From NCBI RefSeq assembly GCF_013282625.1, contig NZ_CP054020.1:2480001-2544000 (forward strand): DNA of 64,000 nt, read 5' to 3'. The translations under genes and the position numbers were made by a program. A model generated the notes under the pieces. It was given only the letters and a program-made list of their open reading frames with translations. It made no database searches and had not been told where the DNA came from. The stretch comes from Thiomicrorhabdus xiamenensis (GTDB lineage Bacteria > Pseudomonadota > Gammaproteobacteria > Thiomicrospirales > Thiomicrospiraceae). Below, piece by piece: positions 43,199 through 51,983 of the stretch (position 1 is the first letter of the stretch; every line of letters begins with the position of its first letter).

Positions 43199-45067
43199 TC
43201 AGAGCTCATCCCACTTTAGAGGCTTCAAAAGGCTGACTTTTTTATGGGTACGATTCTGCATATTGCTCAGAATATCACTTAAAACCCGCACCGCATCGGT
43301 AATATAAGGACCCTTATTGAGCATAACGCATTCAGCCCGGACGCTGACGGCGGCATCCGTCAATTCGGGGCGCGAAGTAACACCTTTTTTCGCCAGGGTT
43401 TCCAGAACCTGAGTTGCCCAAACTACCGGCACATGGGCCGCTTCACATAACGAGAGTATCTCTTCCTGCATTTCTGCCATGCGCACTGAACCCAGTTCCA
43501 CAGCCAGATCGCCACGAGCAATCATAATTCCCAAAGGGTGGCGCCCGAGCGTCTGCAGCAAAATTTCCGGCAGATTGTGCAATCCCTTCGCCGTCTCAAT
43601 TTTTGCCAGTATCGGAACCTGCTCCCGTCCTCTTACGATCAACTCGTCGATCAGTTCATCCATATCCTGCTGCGTCTGGACAAACGAAAGGCCGATCAAA
43701 TCGGCATTTTCAGCAATCCAATCCAAATTCTGGCGATCATCGTTGCTCAAACCGCTCATACCCAATTCGGTCTGCGGGAAATTAATCCCCTTGTCCGCTT
43801 TGAGCTTCACGCCTCCCTGACCGGCCTCGGTGACTTGCAGAATCACGCCCTCCTCGGTTAGAGCGGCAACCCGGGTTCCGACTTTACCGTCATCAATCCA
43901 GACCGGATCACCCATTTTCAGGTTCTGTAAAGGTTGCGCCACCTGACAGCCGATTCTGGCCATCTGCCGCCACTGACCGTTGAACTTGACCTGTCCCCAA
44001 TCAGCCGGCTCAGCGTCTTTGGTCAGGTAAATATGATCTCCGCAGAAAACCCTGAGCTGAACCTGAGTTCCGCTAAAGTGGGACAGCGTAAAAGACTCCA
44101 GTAACTTATAGCGTTTATGCTTGCTCTTTCTTTTCCACTGCACTTCGGTATCCGGTTGAATGTACGCCGGCTTAAAGCAGATCGCTTTCCAGAAAAAAGG
44201 GCCGTGACCTTCAACCAGCACAATTTCCCGACGCTTGCCGCGACTGTCTTGGAAAGACAATTTATCGCCGGATTTAAAACGCGTCAGTAAACGATCGGGA
44301 ACAGGCAGCAGCTGGTATTCCGCCAATTCTGGAGAGGTCTGCCGTAGAAGGCGGGACTCACCATGCAACAAAACCTTGCCGGGTTCGGTTGTCACGCCGA
44401 GCAGATTGCGTTTTACCTTGATATGCAATGCACTCGGCTCGTAAGCCAACGGTCCGGTGCGCAATTTGGGGCCGGTTAAATCGACCATAATCTTACACGA
44501 CTTATGCTGTACCTTACTCAAGCGACGAACCTGATCCGCCATCGCCTGCCAGATTTCAATATCATCATGCGCGGTATTAATGCGTGCGATATTCATGCCG
44601 TTACTGAGCAATTCCTTAACCAGCTCATCACTCCAGGCCGCTTCGCTGGGCAGCGTCACCATAATACTGGCCTCGCGCTCCCGCGGTGTCGGCCCGAACA
44701 GATTCATACTGCGCTCCCTTAGAATCTTGGAACTGTCGACATCAATCATGCACACTGAATCTTCTCGGCAGGCCGCTTCCGCTTCAATGTTCAGCGCCAA
44801 TCGCAATAAAGCCAGCATGGAATCCAGCGTGTACATCACGCCGGGTTCAAGCCGACTCAGCGAAGCTAAGCCCGCTTTAATCAATCTCGGCTGGAACTCG
44901 CTCAAATCATGGGCACGAAGATGCAGGTAATCAAGAATATTCAAACGGCTCAAGCGAACCTGAGTATCATCCACAGCGGGCAACAGCGCATACCGCTGCC
45001 CGGTCTTTTGCGCGACTGTTTTCTTCAAGTCCAACAACTCGTCATAAAGCGTCTTCAGGTCGTGCAT
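43199..45067 (-). CDS. pyruvate kinase, long atypical form
   Basis: 622 residues (usual length about 470). An N-terminal extension of ~130 residues with no known domain precedes the catalytic barrel (ASIMVTLPSEAAWSDELV). Motifs are AKIETAKGL, MIARGDLAVELG and VWATQVLETL. The KGPEIRTG block reads TGPKLRTG, with Lys at the Glu117 position (rabbit numbering) and Leu at 113: the sequence type of K+-independent enzymes. The B domain is enlarged and the C-terminal allosteric domain is largely absent. It is a likely but not proven phosphoenolpyruvate kinase; some other phosphotransfer role is possible. Confidence 0.8.
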   Translation of the reverse strand: MHDLKTLYDELLDLKKTVAQKTGQRYALLPAVDDTQVRLSRLNILDYLHLRAHDLSEFQPRLIKAGLASLSRLEPGVMYTLDSMLALLRLALNIEAEAACREDSVCMIDVDSSKILRERSMNLFGPTPREREASIMVTLPSEAAWSDELVKELLSNGMNIARINTAHDDIEIWQAMADQVRRLSKVQHKSCKIMVDLTGPKLRTGPLAYEPSALHIKVKRNLLGVTTEPGKVLLHGESRLLRQTSPELAEYQLLPVPDRLLTRFKSGDKLSFQDSRGKRREIVLVEGHGPFFWKAICFKPAYIQPDTEVQWKRKSKHKRYKLLESFTLSHFSGTQVQLRVFCGDHIYLTKDAEPADWGQVKFNGQWRQMARIGCQVAQPLQNLKMGDPVWIDDGKVGTRVAALTEEGVILQVTEAGQGGVKLKADKGINFPQTELGMSGLSNDDRQNLDWIAENADLIGLSFVQTQQDMDELIDELIVRGREQVPILAKIETAKGLHNLPEILLQTLGRHPLGIMIARGDLAVELGSVRMAEMQEEILSLCEAAHVPVVWATQVLETLAKKGVTSRPELTDAAVSVRAECVMLNKGPYITDAVRVLSDILSNMQNRTHKKVSLLKPLKWDEL

Positions 45068-45443
45068 CCTTTTCCCCTTACAGAATCCGACCCGTCTAAT
45101 CTTACGCTTGCCTTATGAACATTAAATGAAGCTTTGCGCAATCCAAGTGCACGTATGAAGCCGCTTCTATCGCTCGCTGTACCGAACAGCAAAACGCCCT
45201 GTAACACCATACGGTAAAGCGCTTTCAGCATGAAAAACCGGAAAGTGACAAAACGTAAAAAGGCATGAAATTGACAAAATTTTTACATATAAAGATATAA
45301 AAATATTACCAATAGATAAACAATTCCTATTATTCATCTGCGATTCCAGCCAGTAATATGTGCAAGCTTTTTTAGAGACCCTGCGTTATCCCGGCCCGAA
45401 ATGCGCCGAGGATCAGAATCAAATAATACAAAGAGGTTAGAAA
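45068..45443. other. 376-bp divergent intergenic region
   Basis: AT-rich spacer between the pyruvate kinase (minus) and the SCP2-like gene (plus), with an A/T-dense tract at about 45270-45345. No promoter could be called with confidence and no gene was seen. Confidence 0.5.
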
Positions 45444-45842
45444 ATGGCAGAACTATTCTCGGAAGAATGGATGAACCAACTGAAAGATGCCTGGAATAAC
45501 GACCCTGAAATAAAGGACAAGCTCGCTGAAATCAAATTTAACTCCGTCATTACCTGCGGTTACCAATCCGAAGAAAAACCGACCAGCGTCTTTGTGGTCA
45601 AAAACGGCGAATGCATTCACGCCGGCAACTGGAAAGACGAAGAGTCTGACTGGGACATGCGCGCCGATCTCAGCAGCTGGAAAAAATGGATGAAAAAACC
45701 GCTTGGCCTGAGCGCCATGGGCATGGCAGTCGCAACCGGAAAGTTGAAATTCAATAAAGGCGACTACGACAATATGATTAAGAATCCTTCCATGGCCGGC
45801 CCCTTTATCAGAAGTTTCTCTCTGATGTCTCAAATCGGCTGA
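45444..45842 (+). CDS. SCP2 sterol-carrier-like protein
   Basis: 132 residues of the SCP2-like fold (lipid-binding), with the late block GLSAMGMAVATGKLKFNKGDY typical of the family. Such proteins bind hydrophobic ligands and are often accessory in lipid or aromatic metabolism. It has its own terminator and is not in an obvious operon. The specific role is unknown. Confidence 0.75.
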   Translation: MAELFSEEWMNQLKDAWNNDPEIKDKLAEIKFNSVITCGYQSEEKPTSVFVVKNGECIHAGNWKDEESDWDMRADLSSWKKWMKKPLGLSAMGMAVATGKLKFNKGDYDNMIKNPSMAGPFIRSFSLMSQIG

Positions 45843-45870
45843 ATGGCTGTCGAAAGCCAACCCGAAACGC

Positions 45871-45901
45871 AAGGCAGGTGAAGATTCCCTGCCTTTTTCT
45901 T
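45871..45901 (+). terminator. intrinsic terminator of the SCP2-like gene
   Basis: Stem AAGGCAGG (45871-45878) / CCTGCCTT (45888-45895) followed by TTTCTTTT. Confidence 0.82.
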
Positions 45902-45985
45902 TTCCCGCCCCATTCTTTGCATCCTCTTTTATAATAGCGACAAAACTGCCACTTCTCGGCATCCCGTTTTACTCAAGGAGTCATT

Positions 45986-47176
45986 ATGTCAACGATTGGA
46001 ACACCTTTTTCAGCAACCGCCGTTCGCGCCCTGCTTTGCGGCTCGGGCGAACTGGGTAAAGAAGTCGCCATTGAACTGCAACGTCTCGGCGTCGAAGTAA
46101 TCGCGGTAGACCGCTACGCCAATGCTCCGGCAATGCAGGTTGCCGACCGCAGCCACGTGATTGACATGCTGGACGGAAACGCTTTAAGAGCTCTAATCGA
46201 GCAGGAAAAACCGGACATGGTGATTCCGGAAATCGAAGCGATTGCCACCGATACTCTGGCAGAGATGGAAAAGGAAGGTCTGCGCGTCATTCCGAACGCC
46301 CGCGCCACTCAGCTGACGATGAACCGGGAAGGCATTCGCCGCTTGGCCGCAGAAGAATTAGGCTTGAGTACCTCCCCTTACGAGTTTGCCGACCAACTTG
46401 ACGACTTTACCGCTGCGATCGAGCGCATAGGCATGCCCTGCGTCGTTAAACCGATTATGAGTTCATCAGGGAAAGGACAAAGTGTTGTTCGTTCAGCCGA
46501 TGATATTCAGAAAGCCTGGGACTATGCTCAGGAAGGCGGCCGCGCCGGTAAAGGACGCGTAATCGTCGAAGGATTTGTCGATTTCGACTACGAAATCACC
46601 CTGCTTACAGTGCGTCACAAGGACGGCATCAGCTTCTGTGAACCGATCGGTCACTATCAGGAAGACGGCGACTACCGCCAGTCATGGCAACCGCATCCGA
46701 TGACGCCAATTGCACTGGAAAAATCGCAAGAGATCGCTTCAAAAGTAACGAACGCATTATGTGGCGAGACCGGAAGAGGGATATTTGGAGTAGAACTGTT
46801 TGTTAAAGGCGATAACGTCTATTTCAGCGAAGTATCGCCGCGGCCGCATGACACCGGACTGGTAACACTGATCTCTCAGGATCTTTCCGAATTTGCCCTG
46901 CACGTTCGCGCCATTCTCAACTTGCCGATTCCGAATATTCAGCAGCACGGTCCGAGCGCCTCTTCGGTAATCCTTCCGACTGGCACTTCGACACAGACGG
47001 CTTTCGGTAATCTGGATCAGGCGCTATCCGAAACCGATACCCAGATTCGTCTGTTCGGTAAACCGGAAATCGCCGGTCGCCGCCGGATGGGTGTCGCTCT
47101 GGCTCGCGACACTGATACCGACAAAGCGATTGAAAAGGCAAAACGCGTCGCCAACGCGGTCGAAGTCAGCTTCTAA
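45986..47176 (+). CDS. purT: formate-dependent phosphoribosylglycinamide formyltransferase
   Basis: 396 residues, an ATP-grasp enzyme with [20 protein letters not shown] at the N-terminus, [16 protein letters not shown] and [18 protein letters not shown]. PurT makes formyl-GAR from formate and ATP in purine synthesis. It could use formate released by PurU at 19 kb, although the genes are unlinked. Full length; start follows CAAGGAG. Confidence 0.96.
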   Translation: MSTIGTPFSATAVRALLCGSGELGKEVAIELQRLGVEVIAVDRYANAPAMQVADRSHVIDMLDGNALRALIEQEKPDMVIPEIEAIATDTLAEMEKEGLRVIPNARATQLTMNREGIRRLAAEELGLSTSPYEFADQLDDFTAAIERIGMPCVVKPIMSSSGKGQSVVRSADDIQKAWDYAQEGGRAGKGRVIVEGFVDFDYEITLLTVRHKDGISFCEPIGHYQEDGDYRQSWQPHPMTPIALEKSQEIASKVTNALCGETGRGIFGVELFVKGDNVYFSEVSPRPHDTGLVTLISQDLSEFALHVRAILNLPIPNIQQHGPSASSVILPTGTSTQTAFGNLDQALSETDTQIRLFGKPEIAGRRRMGVALARDTDTDKAIEKAKRVANAVEVSF

Positions 47177-47184
47177 TTCTTAAC

Positions 47185-47223
47185 CTTGCCGCTTGGAAAC
47201 CCTCCTTTTTCTCAAGCGGCAAG
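47185..47223 (+). terminator. hairpin after purT
   Basis: Perfect 11-bp arms CTTGCCGCTTG / CAAGCGGCAAG with a 17-base T-rich loop; no T-run follows, so it may be a terminator or an mRNA 3'-end stabiliser. Confidence 0.6.
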
Positions 47224-47414
47224 ATTTGCCAAAACACTGACGTCCCCTCATTCACCCCTCTCCCACACAGACACTTATCCCCTTGAAAAGCCCATAAACA
47301 AAGGCTTTGAAAACAGTGGCACACTTTATGCTTATCTGCAGATAACGCGAAAACTTGAATGCTTTTTACAAGTTTCTGCCACATAAAAACGCTAAACACA
47401 CAGGGGAATGAGTT

Positions 47415-47834
47415 ATGACTGCCAATGATATGTCATTAGAGACGCAAAACTCGCTATTAAACGATTATCCGCGCAACTCGGAGCAGGAAAAACAGCTTTC
47501 GATGAATCCGGAATACGCCATTCTGCTTCTTTTACAGGGTGCCATTGATAAGGGTAACCTGGCCTTGGCTTGCCATCAGAGTCGCTCAATGACGGAAAAA
47601 GGCTTCCATATCGGTCGTATGACCAGCATTGTCGACGCGCTTCGCGACCGCCTGGATTTCAACTACAAGATCGCCTACGATCTGGAAACACTTTACTTCT
47701 ATATTGATAAATGCCTGCAGGAATCGGTATTCGAACAAGGCACCGAAAACCTTGAAGCCGCCTTGCAGATGCTTGAAGAGATCAAAACCGCTTGGCAGAT
47801 CTCTATGGAAAGCGCCGAGGAAATGACCGCCTGA
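47415..47834 (+). CDS. orphan FliS-like (flagellin export chaperone) protein
   Basis: 139 residues. After a ~35-residue polar N-terminus the pattern follows FliS: YAILLLLQGAIDKGNLA, then the LDF-x-Y-x-IAYDLETLYFYIDKCL helix, then LEAALQMLEEIKTAW. FliS binds the C-terminus of flagellin and keeps it soluble before export. No flagellar gene is nearby, so it may be a stray copy or a repurposed chaperone. The call rests on pattern alone. Confidence 0.65.
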   Translation: MTANDMSLETQNSLLNDYPRNSEQEKQLSMNPEYAILLLLQGAIDKGNLALACHQSRSMTEKGFHIGRMTSIVDALRDRLDFNYKIAYDLETLYFYIDKCLQESVFEQGTENLEAALQMLEEIKTAWQISMESAEEMTA

Positions 47835-47864
47835 CCGTATCATCTTTAGCGGCAACTCCCCGAA

Positions 47865-47892
47865 CCGGCAACGCAAAAAAACGCGTTGCCGG
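47865..47892 (+). terminator. hairpin after the FliS-like gene
   Basis: Arms CCGGCAACGC (47865-47874) / GCGTTGCCGG (47883-47892), perfect 10 bp, with an A-rich loop; no T-run. Confidence 0.6.
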
Positions 47893-47928
47893 CAAACTTA
47901 AAAACCCTCTAAGTTAATGTTTTAAAAC

Positions 47929-47953
47929 GATTTGTTAAAAATATTAACAAATC
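47929..47953. promoter_or_regulatory. perfect inverted repeat upstream of rpoH
   Basis: GATTTGTTAA-AAATA-TTAACAAATC, 10-bp arms, ending 11 bases before the -35 box proposed for rpoH. An operator or AT-rich upstream activator site is plausible. Confidence 0.6.
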
Positions 47954-47964
47954 ATTAAATAACA

Positions 47965-47994
47965 TTGGCACTCTCTTGCAAAGACTGCTAAATA
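47965..47994 (+). promoter_or_regulatory. probable sigma-70 promoter of rpoH
   Basis: TTGGCA (47965-47970), 18 bases, TAAATA (47989-47994). The start would be near 48001, about 40 bases before the ATG. Confidence 0.5.
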
Positions 47995-48041
47995 TCAGTA
48001 TATTGTTTGCCATAAAACTGATTATTTGGAGTCCATTAGGT

Positions 48042-48932
48042 ATGTCAGAGAGCTTCTCATTAGCACAAGCTAAAGTCTCTAAAAAACTTCCCGCCGCGCA
48101 AATGTCGGCACTTGATTTAGCCCCAGGACAGAATCTGGAGGCTTATTTGCGCACGATTCAAAGTATTCATCAGTTAAATGCAGACGAAGAGCGTAAATTG
48201 GCCGAGCGTCTGTACTATAAACAAGATTTGGAAGCTGCGCGCCAACTGATTCTTTCATCTTTGCGTTATGTCGTTCCGGTTGCCCGATCTTACAAAGGTT
48301 ACGGTTTGCCTCTGGGCGATATTATTCAGGAAGGCAATATCGGCCTGATGAAAGCGGTTAAACGCTTCAATCCGGAAGAAGGCGTTCGTTTGATGACGTT
48401 TGCCGTGCACTGGATTCGTGCCGAAATCAACGAGTATGTCATCCGTAACTGGCGCATTGTGAAAACCGCCACCACGAAAGCACAGCGTAAGCTGTTCTTT
48501 AAACTGCGTAGCAGCAAGAAATCTTTGGAATGGTTCGGCGACAAAGATGCCGATCGCGTTGCCGAAGAGTTAGGTGTTACCCGTAAAGACGTTCTGGAAA
48601 TGGAAAGTCGTCTATACGGAAAAGACATCTCGGTCGATATGCCTGACGACGACGATAACCAGAACACGACTTTTCCGGTTCTGATCAGCCAGGAAGCCGA
48701 TCCGGCTCAGGCGTTGGAGCAGGAAGACCAGGCGGCCTATGAGATGCAGCGCATGCAGAAAGCCCTTGCAACGCTGGATGACCGTAGTCGCGACATCTTG
48801 CAAAAACGCTGGTTGAGCGAGAAAAAGATCGGTTTGAAAGAGCTTTCGGAAGAGTACGGCGTCTCCATGGAGCGTATCCGTCAGGTCGAAAAACAGGCAT
48901 TGAACAAACTGAAAAACCAGCTTGTAGCGTAA
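48042..48932 (+). CDS. rpoH: heat-shock sigma factor sigma-32
   Basis: 296 residues. Region 2 is seen in QLILSSLRYVVPVARSYKGYGLPLGDIIQEGNIGLMKAV and MTFAVHWIRAEINEYVIRNWRIVKTATTK with the RpoH box (AQRKLFFKLRSS), region 4 in ELSEEYGVSMERIRQVE. It directs polymerase to heat-shock genes. I chose ATG 48042: GGAG is 10 bases upstream; the 22 residues from the upstream ATG at 47976 are hydrophobic and atypical. Confidence 0.96.
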   Translation: MSESFSLAQAKVSKKLPAAQMSALDLAPGQNLEAYLRTIQSIHQLNADEERKLAERLYYKQDLEAARQLILSSLRYVVPVARSYKGYGLPLGDIIQEGNIGLMKAVKRFNPEEGVRLMTFAVHWIRAEINEYVIRNWRIVKTATTKAQRKLFFKLRSSKKSLEWFGDKDADRVAEELGVTRKDVLEMESRLYGKDISVDMPDDDDNQNTTFPVLISQEADPAQALEQEDQAAYEMQRMQKALATLDDRSRDILQKRWLSEKKIGLKELSEEYGVSMERIRQVEKQALNKLKNQLVA

Positions 48933-48960
48933 CGACCCGCCTTAACGCTACAATAATAGA

Positions 48961-48995
48961 AGGCCGTAAGATGTCAGCATTCTTGCGGCCTTTTT
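48961..48995 (+). terminator. intrinsic terminator of rpoH
   Basis: Stem GGCCG-AAGA / TCTT-CGGCC (one unpaired base each side) followed by TTTTT. Confidence 0.88.
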
Positions 48996-49037
48996 CGTTT
49001 CCCTGAATTTTATTACGAGCTTGCACGACGAACTACT

Positions 49038-49751
49038 ATGCCCTATCCAGTACGGGAAAACATCGATACCGAAAACGCCGACGAATTGAAGTTCTCGGTA
49101 CGCAAACTGATGCTGATCGGCATGATCATGGCATCCATGGCAGGCTATATCAACAGCGCCATGCTGATGGAATTCGGCATACCGGTCAGCCAGATGACCG
49201 GCGTTGCTTCACGTCTCAGTGAGGCCATGAGCCATATGAATCTTGATGCGCTGCTAATTCCGCTGTCGATCCTTATCGGCTTTCTGATCGGTGCAATTCT
49301 CTCCGGACTGATTATCGGGCGGGCGCAATACAAGACCAGCGCCAACTACGGACACGCCTTGCTACTAAACGGCGGGCTGCTCGGCTCGGCAACGCTTTTC
49401 AGCTTCTACCACTCGGAAACCTCGCTGTTTTTCAGCGCGGTTGCCTGCGGTCTGCAAAATGCTTTGGTCGCCAGTTACCGCGGCCAACAACTGCGGACCA
49501 CCCACATGACCGGAACCGTCACTGATATCGGGGTGCACATTGCATTAAAACTCAAAACGCGTCAGCCCTGGCCGTGGCAAGCGAATCTCCTGCTGGTTCT
49601 GCTCGGAAGCTTCCTTGTCGGCGGAATTCTCGGTATCTTCGCCTTCCAGAGCATTCCTTACTGGTCGATGATCCTGCCCTGCATCATTAATATCCTTCTG
49701 GGCACACTCTATCTGACAAACTACTATCGACAAGAATCCCTAAATGGTTAA
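49038..49751 (+). CDS. DUF1275 (YoaK) family membrane protein
   Basis: 237 residues with about six membrane helices and DUF1275 motifs: MASMAGYINSAMLMEFGIPVSQMTG near the N-terminus and CGLQNALVASYRGQQLRTTHMTGTVTDIG in the centre. Function of the family is unknown. It lies 36 bases upstream of ovoA on the same strand and may be co-transcribed. The ribosome site is weak, so an internal start is possible. Confidence 0.82.
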   Translation: MPYPVRENIDTENADELKFSVRKLMLIGMIMASMAGYINSAMLMEFGIPVSQMTGVASRLSEAMSHMNLDALLIPLSILIGFLIGAILSGLIIGRAQYKTSANYGHALLLNGGLLGSATLFSFYHSETSLFFSAVACGLQNALVASYRGQQLRTTHMTGTVTDIGVHIALKLKTRQPWPWQANLLLVLLGSFLVGGILGIFAFQSIPYWSMILPCIINILLGTLYLTNYYRQESLNG

Positions 49752-49787
49752 GATGATAGGACAATGCTTTTAACTCAGGAGTAAGTA

Positions 49788-51983
49788 ATGCAACACCCGG
49801 CAACCTCTCGCATGCAGACCGACAGACCATCTATCGCGCAGACAGAGAACCCCTGGGGGTTGAACAGGAAAGATCTGATCAGTCAGACCCCGCTCCTGAC
49901 TCAAGGTTCGGTTGAAGAGAAACGCGCCGAAATCAAACGCTACTTCAATCTCACCTATGACAGCTACGAAGCACTGTTTACCACGCTGAAAGCCGACGAA
50001 GCCTACTACCTTCGCCCATGCTCGCTACGCCATCCTCTGATCTTCTATTTCGGACACACCGCGACTTTTTTCACCAATAAACTGGTTTTGGCCAAACTGC
50101 TGCCACAGCGCATCAACCCGAAAATCGAATCCATGTGCGCTATCGGCGTCGACGAAATGTCATGGGACGACTTGAATGACGCGCATTACGACTGGCCGAG
50201 CGTGCAAGAGGTGCGCGACTATCGCGATCAGGTCCGAGCAGCGGTCAACAAGCTGATCGATGAAGTCGAATTCACTCTGCCGATCGACTGGCAGAGTCCG
50301 CTTTGGCCGGTGATGATGGGCATAGAGCATGAACGCATTCATCTGGAAACCTCCTCGGTTCTGATCCGCCAGCTACCGATAGAAGAGGTGCAGTCCAGCC
50401 CGCTTTTCCCTGTCTGTCCGGACAGCGGCGAGGCGCCAACGAATGAATTGCTGACTGTTTCAGGCGGTGAGATCAGAATCGATCATCAGGATCCCGCCCC
50501 CTACTACGGCTGGGACAACGAATACGGTCAGCATCAGGCCGAGGTCAGTGAATTCAAAGCCGCAAAATACCTGATCAGCAATGCCGAATATCTGCAATTT
50601 GTCGAAGCCGACGGCTATCAAAACGCCGAATACTGGGATGATGAAGGTAACCGTTGGCGTGAGTTTACCCCCGACAAACATCCGACTTTCTGGGTTCAAA
50701 AAACGGATGGCTGGTATCTGCGCTGCATGACCGAAGAGATTCCGATGCCGTGGAACTGGCCGGTGGAAGTAAACTTCCTCGAAGCCAGCGCCTTCTGCCG
50801 CTGGAAAGCCGCACAGACCGGTAAACCGATCCGGTTGCCGAGCGAAGATGAATGGCTGCGTCTGCTCGACCATTCAGAAGCGATGCAACACAGTGAACGA
50901 GCCAACTGGAATCTGCAGCAGTTCGCATCTTCCACGCCGGTCGACCAATTTTCCAGCAACGGATTTTACGATGTCATCGGCAATGTCTGGCAGTGGACGG
51001 TAACGCCAATCTACCCGTACGATGGCTTTAAGGTTCATCCGCTGTACGACGATTTCACCACACCGACCTATGACAACAAGCACAACCTTTTTAAAGGTGG
51101 CAGCTGGATCTCTACCGGCAACGAAATCAACGGCCATTCACGTTATGCTTTCCGCCGTCACTTTTTCCAGCATGCCGGTTTCCGCTATATCGAATCCAAT
51201 GCCGAAGTACAGACCGAGTTTTCAACCTACGAAACCGACAGTCTTGTCGCTCAGTACACAGAGTTCCACTATGGCGACGAATACTTCAAGGTGCCGAACT
51301 TCGCCAAAGCCTATGCGCAATACGCTATAGATGCAATCAGCGCCGATAACGACTTTGCCGGACGCAACGATCTGCGCGTTCTGGAAGTTGGCTGTTCGGT
51401 CGGGCGTGGTGCCTTTGAAATGGCTAAACACTTTAACGAAGTGACGGCTCTGGATTTTTCGGCGCGCTTTATCCGCATCGCCAACCAGCTGCAAACCACC
51501 GGTTCAGTGCGTTACACCATTCCGCAGGAAGGCGAAATTATGGACTTTAAGGAAAAGACGCTTGCGGAACTGGGTCTGCACAACACAGCCGGAAAATGCG
51601 AATTTCTGCAGCAGGATGCCAGTAATATGAAGCCAATCTTTACCGGCTACGACATGATTGTTGCGGTCAACCTTCTGGATCGTCTGTACGAGCCGAAGAA
51701 ATTCCTTCTGGATATCAGTCACCGACTGAATCATGGCGGCCTGTTGTTGCTGGCTTCGCCTTACAGCTGGGATACCGCGCATACCCAGAAAGAACACTGG
51801 CTTGGCGGTTATAAAGACGCTCAAAGCGGCGAGAACGTAACAACACTGGAAACACTGCAACAACTGCTGGCGCAAGAGTTCGAAATGCTGCGCGATCCGG
51901 AAGACATGCCGTTTGTCATTCGCGAAACACAACGCAAATTCCAACATACCCTGTCACAAATGACCCTATGGAAAAAACGCTGA
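49788..51983 (+). CDS. ovoA: 5-histidylcysteine sulfoxide synthase with methyltransferase domain (ovothiol biosynthesis)
   Basis: 731 residues in the OvoA layout: DinB-like helical domain with HPLIFYFGHTATF and the iron-ligand motif HERIHLE (HX3HXE), a central formylglycine-enzyme-like domain (FKGGSWISTGNEIN, HSRYAFRRHFF), and a C-terminal SAM methyltransferase (VLEVGCSVGRGAFEMA). It joins histidine and cysteine sulfoxidatively; the C-terminal part later methylates the imidazole. It overlaps the downstream PLP-enzyme gene by 16 bases. The product ovothiol is a redox-active thiol. Confidence 0.95.
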   Translation: MQHPATSRMQTDRPSIAQTENPWGLNRKDLISQTPLLTQGSVEEKRAEIKRYFNLTYDSYEALFTTLKADEAYYLRPCSLRHPLIFYFGHTATFFTNKLVLAKLLPQRINPKIESMCAIGVDEMSWDDLNDAHYDWPSVQEVRDYRDQVRAAVNKLIDEVEFTLPIDWQSPLWPVMMGIEHERIHLETSSVLIRQLPIEEVQSSPLFPVCPDSGEAPTNELLTVSGGEIRIDHQDPAPYYGWDNEYGQHQAEVSEFKAAKYLISNAEYLQFVEADGYQNAEYWDDEGNRWREFTPDKHPTFWVQKTDGWYLRCMTEEIPMPWNWPVEVNFLEASAFCRWKAAQTGKPIRLPSEDEWLRLLDHSEAMQHSERANWNLQQFASSTPVDQFSSNGFYDVIGNVWQWTVTPIYPYDGFKVHPLYDDFTTPTYDNKHNLFKGGSWISTGNEINGHSRYAFRRHFFQHAGFRYIESNAEVQTEFSTYETDSLVAQYTEFHYGDEYFKVPNFAKAYAQYAIDAISADNDFAGRNDLRVLEVGCSVGRGAFEMAKHFNEVTALDFSARFIRIANQLQTTGSVRYTIPQEGEIMDFKEKTLAELGLHNTAGKCEFLQQDASNMKPIFTGYDMIVAVNLLDRLYEPKKFLLDISHRLNHGGLLLLASPYSWDTAHTQKEHWLGGYKDAQSGENVTTLETLQQLLAQEFEMLRDPEDMPFVIRETQRKFQHTLSQMTLWKKR

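Noticed and set aside
47966-47979. TGGCAC-TCTC-TTGC before rpoH as a sigma-54 promoter
   Set aside because: GG and GC are 9 bases apart instead of the 10 that sigma-54 requires; a sigma-70 reading of the same area is better.
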